Shown: positions 55,541 through 64,000 of the stretch, in pieces
How the letters are laid out: every line of letters begins with the position of its first letter
Position numbering within the stretch: the stretch's first letter is position 1
DNA from: Plotosus lineatus
Taxonomy: Eukaryota; Chordata; Actinopteri; Siluriformes; Plotosidae
NCBI GenBank assembly: GCA_024760905.1
Contig: CM045731.1
Location: 55,103,501-55,167,500, forward strand
Length of the DNA stretch: 64,000 bases
Direction: 5' to 3'
Notes under the pieces: model-generated
Database searches by the model: none
Told to the model about the DNA's origin: nothing
What the model saw: only the letters and a program-made list of their open reading frames with translations
Program-made: the position numbers and the translations under genes

Positions 55541-56197
55541 AATGTTTTTCCTTGGAAAGCAGAATGAAACTTTGAAGAGAGAAAGTATCAAAGTCTGGAA
55601 AGGAGTCTGCGTCGCGGAGTAGTGAAAACAACGCAGACTTCAGAAGTGTATATCACGGTTTCTTACTCGAGTGTCATGGATGTTAATATATCATGCTTAC
55701 ATTTGTTTTTCTTTTAAATGTAGGCATGCTAGATTTTTCAAAGCTAATAGTATTAGTTTTCAAGCAACACCAACAATCCTCACCATCCCTCCACCTCCCC
55801 AACCCCCGGGATAAACTAGTTGCTAATCAATGAGGACCATTAGCTGCTACATACATTGGCTATCTTGGCTCGAGTAGTGGTTTTTCACGTCTTGAGTGCC
55901 CCAGTGTAAATGTAATGCGATTTTAATTTTAAAGTAGCGTGCAAGATAACGGCTTGCCCACTAGTGACATCACCAAAGCCTGTTTGGCGGTGGGAATGTA
56001 AGTGTGTTTGATTAAAGGGATCTCCGTGTGTGCGTGTGTGTGTGTGTGTATCGGCCTACAGTGAGGGTGAGTAAGGAACAGTGTGTAACCAGGAACCTTG
56101 TCTTCGCTGTGTACAGACCCACGTCATCAGCCATCTAGATTACAGATTGGATTAATGCTACTGGTCTGAAGAGTGGAACAACGGAAGTTACTAACTC
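55540..56197. other. Unassigned sequence, probable intron
   Basis: Apart from a short GT run near 56025-56050, nothing recognised. Confidence 0.35.
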
Positions 56198-56202
56198 TCG
56201 CG

Positions 56203-56233
<31 letters not shown>

Positions 56234-56369
56234 AGTTTAAAGTAAGGCATGACGAGAAAGTGACCCTCAGTATGCCAGTGTGAAGATGAACATGAAAGAT
56301 AAATAAGCTTTCACCACCTGTTGCTTGCTTCCTGTCTCCCATTCTCTCTCTCTCTCTCTCTCTCTCTCG

Positions 56370-56401
<32 letters not shown>

Positions 56402-56420
56402 TTCTCTCACAAACACAGAC
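56198..56420. repeat. (CG)n(CA)n and (CT)n microsatellites
   Basis: CG/CA run at 56198-56234 and a CT run at about 56342-56408. Confidence 0.95.
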
Positions 56421-56897
56421 ACACTTTCTTGCATTGTTTAAGTTGCTTGGAGTGTCCTGACAAGCTGCAGAGGTGTGTGTGTGTGTGTGTGTATGACGGG
56501 ACACTAACATCTTTTTGTAATAGTTTCATTTTAGCTTAATATAATTACTATTGAAAATAAGTCGTCTTATGAGATGGATGTAGTCTGTGTGTGTGTCTGA
56601 GAGAGAAAGTGAGAGATCGAAATCATGCTTGTTACCCATAAGCATAGCTGTATAATCAGAATAATCGTCCGATGTACCTGTCAAATGTTTATGAATGTCC
56701 GTGCCACCCCATCCACCCCCTCCTTTTGTGCTTAAGTTCACTCCCAGCATGCTTTGCTCCTAAGCAGCATCGGTTTCCTGCACCATCAGCTTGCTTCCTG
56801 TGCGGCGGTTTTAATATATTTTTTAAATTCCACTACCTCCTTCCTCCTTAGCATATTTGGATTTTTCTCCCCATTCTTTCATGACGTTGGCTTGAAT

Positions 56898-56970
56898 ATG
56901 AGCAGGTGGCTGCCGTGGAGAAAACGCAGCCTGTTTAAGAGGCGCAACAAATTTGATTTTCCTCCTTTAG
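56898..56970 (+). CDS. Candidate alternative first coding exon
   Basis: An ATG at 56898 opens 24 codons plus one base, ending at the donor-like TTTAG/GTATGT (exon end 56970). The peptide starts 'MSRWLPWRKRSLFKRRNKFD' and is strongly basic. The exit phase (1) equals that of the exon at 47874-47998, so both could splice to one downstream exon. A 4-codon upstream frame (ATG at 56881) precedes it. There is no protein-family support, and the same 'cctcctttag' could instead be read as a weak acceptor, so this is tentative. Confidence 0.3.
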
Positions 56971-57744
56971 GTATGTCTCTTTTTTTTTTTTTTTTTTTTT
57001 TTTAAATACTTCCTGTAACTACAGTCATTCTCATGCACACACACTTAGTTCTGAGATTAAGTTGATTCTTGTTGCATTGTTTTAAATTATGAGCTTAGTT
57101 TGAATTTCTTCTTCCTGTACATTCATGTATTTGATCAAAGACTCCTGGAGTAGAAATTGTTTGTTATTCTGAATTTTATTTTTTAATGTCGGAAAAATAT
57201 CAAGTATTTCCATATAAACTAGGAGGCAACAGGTCACTTGTATCTCCTGTGGAGCGTTTCTTGTGAGTGCGTGTGCTGTCCCAACTTCTGATAATTAGTT
57301 GTTGCTATATTATACGTGTGAGCACTATATCACATCTAAAGATAAATAGTTTTCTAGATTAGATGACCTGAAAATCAGTGTGGAAATTTGTCTGCTTTAG
57401 TTTATATGCTAGTATTTGCACTAGCTTTGTTATAATCAGATAGTCCAGTGATCTCTACATCCTTCATATTATGGTGCATCATACAATTATTAATTGCAGG
57501 GAAAGTTTGTCAGTTTTGAACAGTGGGCATATAAAAGGAAATCTGTTATTTAACACAGTGATTATCCGTCTGCTTAATTTATTTTGATTAAAATATTTTC
57601 AGATGGAATTATGTTTCGTGCATGTACACACAGCAGAGGGCCTATAAAGAATAATGTAGTAAAGAGAATGCATGGGGTGATGCCACCCCAGGCAAAAGTA
57701 ATACAGCGCAATTGGTAGTTGAATGTACAAAAAAGAATATATAT
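56971..57744. other. Probable intron sequence with poly-T
   Basis: Poly-T at 56979-57003. Nothing else recognised. Confidence 0.4.
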
Positions 57745-57745
57745 A

Positions 57746-58645
57746 CAGTAGGCCCTCGTTATTTGGGTTTGGTTCCGGCTCCTCCCGCGAATCAAGATAT
57801 GCGAGTTCTGTATCCGGAAGTAAAAATCAAACATGCGAATCATTCGTTGTGGCGACCCCTGATAAAGGGAAAAAGCTGAAAGGAAATCATCATCATCATC
57901 ATATTCATTCAGTCCGAGCAGCTCGGCCACGCCCCTCAGCCCAAGGGGGCAGAGAACAGAGTTAGAGAATACAGGACATGTGATGTGAGTTAATCTTCTG
58001 GCGAAGAGGTGAGCATACTTGTGTTTATTGGGAGTAGTTGAGAAGAGTGAATTCAGGTGTGAGCCACCAAGCGGCTCAGCCACGCCCCTCCAGAGTGGAG
58101 AGAAAACAGAGTTAGATGAGCACAGCTGCCAATATCAAGTCCCCCCAAAACACAGGCCATAACAAAAAGAACATGAAACTATGTGAAGTATAATAAATTG
58201 GATAAACATGTGACACCACAGTACATAACATCACACACACACAAACATTCTAAACATCAACTTGGGTACTGTACTGTAATAATAAGCATTTTAATACTAC
58301 AGTTCTTTACAATAGTTCAGATGATTCCTCTTCAGGCCTTCAGAGGAAATTGTCGTTTCTTCAGGAGAAAGTCTTATTTCTTCAGAAGAGACATCCAATG
58401 TCATTACCTTTTTCTGGCGCTTAGCCAGCGTTTCAGTGGCATCATACAACTTACCTGGTAATTAAAACACTAAAAAAAGGCTCATTGACAACTTGTGTGC
58501 AAATGAGGGGAAAAGGGGCGTATACATCATCTTAGCCAATTAGCAGGAAGAAGGACAGCCATTGGCTGAATTTGAATCACGTGACAGTTGCTCGGCAATA
58601 TGCGCAGGCGCGAGTGCAAAACCGCAAATAGTCAAGGGCCTACTG
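57746..58645. mobile_element. Pogo-like TIR element (cagtaggccctcg family)
   Basis: Ends 'cagtaggccctcgttatttg' and 'caaatagtcaagggcctactg' are inverted. TA precedes the left end. Contains an RTE-like SINE tail (57822-57882) and a duplicated 'gctc(a/g)gccacgcccctc' motif at 57921 and 58075. The left end of another copy is at 19570. Confidence 0.75.
57822..57882 (+). repeat. Type B SINE tail fragment
   Basis: 'aaaaatcaaacatgcgaatc' joined to 'cgttgtggcgacccctgata' and 'agctgaaagg': the same RTE 5'-UTR/3'-end junction as in complete type B SINEs. Confidence 0.7.
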
Positions 58646-58659
58646 TGTGTCTTTTTGTG

Positions 58660-58681
58660 TGTGTGTATGTATATGTATGTA

Positions 58682-58737
<56 letters not shown>
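58660..58737. repeat. (GT)n/(AT)n microsatellite
   Basis: GT/TATG units, then AT. Confidence 0.95.
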
Positions 58738-58738
<1 letters not shown>

Positions 58739-59004
58739 CTTCTTGTACACACATATATACATACAGGGATAAATCTACGATTTTTTTGATGTGGTCCGAA
58801 GGGCCCACCTATCCAGAATAAGGTGGGCCTTTCTGATACACTATGGGTTGAATTTGATAAGACATTTTCAGTGAACAAAACACACATTCAAATGGAAAAT
58901 TCTTTAATAAATAAACAAGTAAATAATTAAACTGGGAAGAACTCATTCAAACAATATCACAAATAAAATTATCAATCAATTATACATTATCGGTGTAGAA
59001 TGAG

Positions 59005-59425
59005 TTATACTAATTAAAAGTGAACAAATCAGGACACACGTCCCAAGTTTTGGCAATCAGCTGGTCTGTGGGTTGAAGTTTTTTCATTCTGTCCGTTTGG
59101 TTTTGCTTGCCAGCTCTGCTTGGCTTTTTGCACATGAGCTTATCAAAACGAGGGAAATTTACCTCTTTAACCAAAAATGAAAAGATTGGCTCTCCGCTGT
59201 GCGCCACAGCGACAAATGGCATTGAAAATAGATGCCGAGATTGAAATGCCTGAGATTTATTTGTTTTTGTTTTATTTGATGGCTTTTTTCTGTCTTTTTA
59301 TTTAAAGGACAGTGAAATTATGTATTAGTTATTCTATTAAGAAAGGCCACCTGACTGCATCTGGCTCTCAGATAAATCATCAAAAGAGCCACAGGTTCCT
59401 GACCTCTGTTATAGACATTCCCCAG
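59005..59425 (-). mobile_element. hAT-like element fragment
   Basis: Minus-strand copy of the family at 11027: outer end '(c)tttggctctcagataaa' and 'gagccacaggttcctgacct', interior 'cgtcccaagttttggcaatc'. Confidence 0.55.
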
Positions 59426-59631
59426 TGGCAGGGGGTCTTGAAATACTGTGTAAACTCACTTTTACAGGCAGTGAACGGCTCATTTTATCGTTACAGAGAC
59501 TGATCGAAAAAAATTGGTAATTTTGATCTACCATTTTGCTCCCAGTACACATTGGTGGTCATTAGACGTAAGATCAAAAACGCTGGGGGGGGGGGCTTAT
59601 TAGAGCAGGGCGCTTATTATGTCGAATACAG
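59410..59631 (-). repeat. Fragment of the 36426/44117 TIR element
   Basis: Shares 'gacattccccagtggcaggg' and the terminus 'ttattatgtcgaatacagta'. Confidence 0.6.
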
Positions 59632-60722
59632 TATCTGTAAATCTGATCACCTGTGCTGTGCTTGAGAGGAATCAGGAGTTTAAACACGGGACATAATGAT
59701 AATGTACAGAGTGTTCATCATCATATTCTGTAACCGCTTCATCCTAATTAGGGTCGCGGGGAGGCTGGTGCCCATCCCAGCCAACTCAGGGCGAGGGCAG
59801 AGTACACCCTGGACAGCTCGCCAGGCCATCGCAGGGCGGAAACACGCTGACGGCTTTGCAGCCTACTCTTGTCGAAAGTCAGCAATGGTTCTTTTACATG
59901 CCTCGCACCATAGACAGTGAGAGACACGGCTGGCCTTTGATAACCCAGTTAGCTGCACTGGGGGAGACAGTGACAACCTTGTGGAGAGTGGGACTCGAAC
60001 CCCCAACCTTTGGATCAGCGATCCGGCGCCTTGTACCACTAGACCACCATTGCCCCTGTACAGCGTGTTCATTTTATAATTGAGTAATTTTATGTTTTTA
60101 GTATTTTAATGTTTATTATACCCATTATGTGGGTTTAATTTAATTTGAAAATATTCTATATATCTGTTGAATTTATTTATACTACATTTTGTAAAGAATT
60201 TCAAGTTTCCTGACACTGTTTCCTATTGTCTACTATTCTATAAAGACGAGCAGCGTGCTCATCCTGGTGCTAAAAGATTGTCCCTCTTCATGTCCCTGTT
60301 TTCCTATGATCTCTCTGGCTCCTGGTTTCAGCTTCGCGCTCATGAGCAGTGATTACGTTTCCCCTTTGCTCAAGTGCCTCCCCTGTAACAATAAAGTCTC
60401 TCCGTGTTCATCCTACTCTGTCTCCTGCATTTTGGGTCTGGCTGAAAGCTCCTGATGTCACAGTTAGCTTGATACTTTATGGTGCATTTAGGTTTGCACC
60501 TTGTACCAATAAATATTAAATTCAATAGAATGAAAGATGATTATGGAGAGAGAGAGAGAGAGCGAGAGAGAGAGATTGCATACAGTACAAACTCATAGAT
60601 TACTTATATAAGGTTTAAACATACGTTCTCCTCTAAAGAACGCCCTGTAACAACTTACGAACAAATTCATCTAACGAACGGCCATCCGGAATGTAACTCG
60701 TTCGTAAGCTAGGGAGCGTCTG
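59632..60722. mobile_element. Pogo-like TIR element (33524 family) with insertions
   Basis: Interior 'tctgtaaatctgatcacctg' at the left and right end 'cgttcgtaagctagggagcg' match 33524-34402. A type A SINE sits inside, and an extra AT-rich segment (60073-60525) is of unknown origin. Confidence 0.6.
59719..60056 (-). repeat. tRNA-derived SINE, type A, full length with target duplication
   Basis: 338 nt. Flanked by a 16-nt duplication with one mismatch (59703-59718 and 60057-60072). Minus strand: 'ggggcaatggtggtctagtg' (A box), 'gggggttcgagtcccactct' (B box), core, then tail '...ccctaattaggatgaagcgg'. The best preserved type A copy in the window. Confidence 0.9.
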
Positions 60723-60742
60723 TGTATATGTGTCTCTATATA

Positions 60743-62165
60743 CAAGTCCTTCTCAAAAAATTTGCATATTGTGATGAAGTTCATTACTTTCTGTAATGTA
60801 CTGATAAAAATTAAACTTTCATATATTTTAGATTCATGGCACACCAACTGAAATATTTCAGGTCTTTTATTGTTTTAATACTGATGATTTTGGCATACAG
60901 CTCATGAAAACCTAAAATACCCATCTCAAAAAATTAGCATATCATGAAAACGTACTCTAAACGAGCTATTAACCTAATCATCTGAATCAACCAATTAACT
61001 CTAAACACCTGCAAAAGATTCCTGAGGCTTTTAAAAACTCCCAGCCTGGTTCATTACTCAAAACCGCAATCATGGGTAAGACTGCCGACCTGACTGCTGT
61101 CCAGAAGGCCATCATTGACACCCTCAAGCAAGAGGGGAAGACACAGAAAGAAATCTCTGAGCGAAGAGGCTGTTCCCAGAGTGCTGTATCAAGGTACCTC
61201 AGTGGGACGTCTGTGGGAAGGAAAAAGTGAAAGAAGGGCCGATTCCAGACCTTGCGGGACCTGTGGAAACGGTGTACTGAGTCTGGAGTAGAAACATCCA
61301 GAGCCACCATGCACAGACATGTGCAGGAAATAGGCTACAGGTGCCGCATTCCCCAGGTCAAACCACTTTTGAACCAGAAACAGCGGTAGAAGCGCCTGAC
61401 CTGGGCTACAGAGAAGCAGCACTGGACTGTTGCTCAGTGGTCCAAAGTACTTTTTTCGGATGAAAGCAAATTTTGCATATCGTTTGGAAATCAAGGTGCT
61501 AAAGTCTGGAGGAAGACTGGGGAGAAGGAAATGCCAAAATGCCTGAAGTCCAGTGTCAAGTACCCACAGTCAGTGATAGTTTGGGGTGCCATGTCAGCTG
61601 CTGGTGTTGGTCCACTGTGTTTTATCAAGGGCAGGGTCAATGCAGCTCACTATCAGGAGATTTTGGAGCACTTCATGCTTCCATCTGCTGAAAAGCTTTA
61701 TGGAGATGAAGATTTTCATTTTTCAGCACGACCTGGCACCTGCTCACAGTGCCAAAACCACTGGTAAATGGTTTACTGACCATGGTATTACTGTGCTCAA
61801 TTGGCCTGCCAACTCTCCTGACCTGAACCCCATAGAGAATCTGTGGGATATTGTGAAGAAGAAAGTTGAGAGACACCAGACCCAACACTGTGGATGAGCT
61901 TAAGGCCGCTATCGAAGCATCCTGGGCCTCCATAACACCTCAGCAGTGCCACAGGCTGATTGCCTCCATGCCACGCCACATTGAAGCAGTCATTTCTGCA
62001 AAAGGATTCCCGACCAAGTATTGAGTGCATAACTGAACATAATTATTTGAAGGTTGACTCTTTTTGTATTAAAAGCACTTTTTTATTGGTCGGATGAAAT
62101 ATGCTAATTTTTTTGAGATATGGATTTTTGGTTTTTCTTTACTTTTTTTGCCAAAATGATCCATA
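60743..62165 (+). mobile_element. Tc1 DNA transposon, nearly complete
   Basis: Left end TA/'caagtccttctcaaaaaatt', with an inner repeat 'tctcaaaaaattagcatatc' at about 60934 (IR/DR type). The right terminal repeat is partial: 'gaaatatgctaattttttt' at 62096, then eroded. Same family as the fold-back element at 32135-33456. Confidence 0.85.
61072..62024 (+). pseudogene. Tc1 transposase, decayed
   Basis: Plus strand from 'MGKTADLTAVQKAIIDTLKQ'. The paired helix-turn-helix region ends in a stop near 61228. Later pieces are 'ESGVETSRATMHRHVQEIGY' (about 61280), 'FSDESKF' (first catalytic Asp, about 61459), 'YPQSVIVWGAMSAAGVGPLC' (about 61562), 'QHDLAPAHSAKTT' (second Asp, about 61729, shifted frame) and 'SPDLNPIENLW' (Glu, about 61836). 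All DDE residues survive but two stops and at least two frameshifts inactivate it. Confidence 0.85.
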
Positions 62166-62170
62166 TTAAA

Positions 62171-62213
<43 letters not shown>

Positions 62214-62231
62214 ATATATATATATATATAA
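62171..62231. repeat. (GT)n/(TA)n microsatellite
   Basis: GT run with a short TA tail, at the eroded end of the Tc1 element. Confidence 0.9.
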
Positions 62232-62253
62232 TGTGTTTGTGTATATATGTATA

Positions 62254-63304
62254 CAGTGAGTCGTCGGCTTACGACCTATGCGAGTTACGTCTGATCGGCT
62301 TTACGAAGTGGTGAAGCATGATTCATGGCAGTGCAGTGCGATTGTTGCATACAATGTTTGTCTGCACTGCCGGCAGCGCCAGCGTCTTAAAAGGCCAAGC
62401 AGGAGATGATGCACCTTCACTTTCTAACTGCTCAGAGAAAATCTATTCATCTACTTTCAATGGCACGTCACTGTGGCGCGAAACTGAGAGCCAATCCTTT
62501 CTGTGTGGGCGGGTCCGATACCTTGAAACTTTAATTTTATTGGACTCACACGCTACAATGTTTGTGACAGGAAGCGCGTCCCAAGTTTTGGCAATTAGCT
62601 GGTCTGCGGATTGAAGTTTTTCCATGTCTGACCATTTTTGTTTGCTTGCCAGCGGTGCTTAGTGGGGCCAGTGGCGTAGTAGTTGGGGTGCTACGCTCCT
62701 GATCGGGAGGTTGAGAGTTCTAATCCCACTGAGACCTTCACTGTGCTAAGACCCCTGGGCAAGGTCTCAACCGCAAGTGTGCCTCTATTCACCCAGCAGT
62801 ATAAATGAGTACCAGTAAAAACATACTGGGAAGGTAACCTGCGATGGACTAGTGTCCCATCCAGGGGGAGTTGAACTCCTCGTCGCTTTACGCCATGGAA
62901 ACCGGGGATAAGCACCTGCCTGATGAGCCACAAGGCTCGGGTGTAAAAACCCAACAGACTTATCTGCCAGCTGTGCTTGCCTTCATGGAAATAAGACGAT
63001 CAAAACAAGGGAAATTTATCTCTTTACTCAAACACGCGCAGTCTGTGGCTGTTGTTATAATCCAATAAAATTGGAGTTTGAAGCTATGGGACCTGCCCAC
63101 ACAGTGGAGTACAGAGAGGATTGGCTCTCTGCTGCGTGTCACAGTGATGTGGAATTGAAAATAGATGTATAGATTTAAATGTGTGAGATTTATTCATCTA
63201 TTTTTGTTTGGCGTGAGTATATTTGGATGGAAAGTCGACATACGACCAGATCGAGTTGCGACCGGTCTGCCGGAACCAAACGCGGTCGTAAGTCGACGAC
63301 TCGC

Positions 63305-63306
<2 letters not shown>
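62254..63306. mobile_element. Composite pogo-like TIR element with V-SINE-like insertion
   Basis: Ends 'cagtgagtcgtcggcttacg' and 'cgtaagtcgacgactcgctg' are inverted, with TA on both sides (62252-62253 and 63307-63308). The interior is shared with 46410-47394, including inverted segments (62420-62540 against 63050-63190). A SINE lies at 62661-62964. Confidence 0.8.
62661..62964 (+). repeat. V-SINE-like tRNA-derived SINE with target duplication
   Basis: 304 nt, flanked by a 14-nt one-mismatch duplication (62647-62660 and 62965-62978). Head 'ccagtggcgtagtagttggg' and 'gagagttctaatccc'. The tail ends 'cacaaggctcgggtgtaaaa'. Confidence 0.8.
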
Positions 63307-63351
<45 letters not shown>

Positions 63352-63360
63352 ATGTATGTA

Positions 63361-63767
63361 CAGTGGTACACTGTCCCTCCTAACCAATGGGAGGCCAGTG
63401 GGGTGGTATGTTGGGAGATAGCCAATAAGAGGGAGCAGTCATCCCTCCTAGCCAATGGGAGGCCAGCAGGGCGGGGATGTTGGGAGAGAGCCAATGGGAG
63501 GTAGCCGTGTCATCCCTCCTAGCCAATGGGAGGCCAGCGGGGCAGGATGTTTGAACGTCATTGGGGGTGCAGCTCGTGCATTGTTTGAATGGAGCGTTTT
63601 AATATTTGAATGGCGCATTTGAATGTTTGAAAGGTATGTTTGAATTTTTAAGCTGGTGCTTTCGTAACGTGAACTTGTTTCGTATCCAGAGACAAAAATT
63701 TTAGTAAAATGCGTTTTGTAACCTGAATTTTTGTTTGGTGAGACTTTCATAAAGAGAGGTACCATTG
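63361..63767. mobile_element. Pogo-like TIR element with CCAAT-containing tandem repeat
   Basis: Ends 'cagtggtacactg' and 'agaggtaccattg', with TA on both sides (63359-63360 and 63768-63769). Inside, three tandem units of about 68-71 bp start at 63374, 63442 and 63513 ('tccctcctagccaatgggag'). Confidence 0.75.
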
Positions 63768-63781
63768 TATATATGTATATT

Positions 63782-63784
<3 letters not shown>

Positions 63785-63814
<30 letters not shown>
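63785..63814. repeat. (GT)n microsatellite
   Basis: Short GT run. The remaining bases to 64000 contain nothing recognised. Confidence 0.9.
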
Positions 63815-63817
<3 letters not shown>

Positions 63818-64000
63818 TCCAAAATGGAAAGGGAGGCAAATCGAGGGTGGAGTTTTATATATTTAGGGCTGGACACAACCTTCAGTAATGCACCTCAAGA
63901 GGTATTTAAAAAGGCTGGTTTTGTTTTTAAAGTCTGTGCTTATTTATTTTTAACTTTAAAGGAGTCAACTTTGATAAAACTGGGTAAACTGCAGGGCTAA

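Noticed and set aside
60073..60525. Possible solo LTR (an 'aataaagtctctccgtgttc' block and 'cctgatgtcacag')
   Set aside because: Resembles the end region of some fish LTRs, but no TG...CA ends or target duplication could be fixed, so it is not called.

Overview
The window looks like nuclear DNA of a ray-finned (teleost) fish. The reasons are a single-exon thymoproteasome gene (psmb11), a cytosolic tRNA-Leu, a Rex1 LINE, RTE- and L2-type LINEs, tRNA-derived SINEs, Tc1, hAT, PIF/Harbinger and pogo-like DNA elements, and many long (TA)n, (GT)n and (CT)n microsatellites. Nothing bacterial, plasmid or CRISPR-like is present. Most of the sequence is transposon debris, much of it nested, and most long reading frames belong to decayed transposons.

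Host features are few. psmb11 (2218-3360, +) is intact, with all catalytic residues, an unusually long propeptide and a hydrophilic insert. A complete tRNA-Leu(UAA) lies at 20898-20979. A CpG-rich block at 26630-27190 looks like a promoter with non-coding first exon(s). It may start a plus-strand gene whose first coding exon is 47874-47998, with a possible alternative first coding exon ending at 56970. Both coding exons end in phase 1; the gene is not recognised and its other exons lie outside the window.

Layout. 1-1790: broken MADF/trihelix-like gene in a PIF/Harbinger element. 2.2-3.4 kb: psmb11. 3.5-7.1 kb: SINEs, simple repeats and an RTE fragment. 7.1-10.4 kb: near full-length minus-strand Rex1. 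10.45-12.5 kb: PIF/Harbinger element with TTA target duplication, carrying a hAT fragment and a 64-bp-arm hairpin. 12.7-19.0 kb: three-layer nest in which a minus-strand RTE LINE is split by a hAT element (8-bp duplication), which is itself split by a full-length RTE LINE (22-bp duplication). 19.3-26.5 kb: SINEs, tRNA gene, mini Tc1 element, Rex1 piece and another LINE. 26.6-27.2 kb: CpG-rich promoter. 28-37.7 kb: pogo-like element split by a hAT and an L2 LINE, a fold-back Tc1 element, and a second L2. 38-44.9 kb: RTE LINE, inverted pair of TIR elements, Tc1-like element. 45-57 kb: probable intron with SINE and RTE fragments. 57.7-64 kb: pogo-like elements, a decayed Tc1 element and a composite TIR element.

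The most informative repeat relationship is between the RTE LINE and a tRNA-derived SINE. One SINE core occurs with two different tails. One tail resembles an L2-type end. The other joins a segment of the RTE 5' UTR directly to the RTE 3' terminus, which suggests the SINE captured an internally deleted RTE copy and is moved by RTE machinery.
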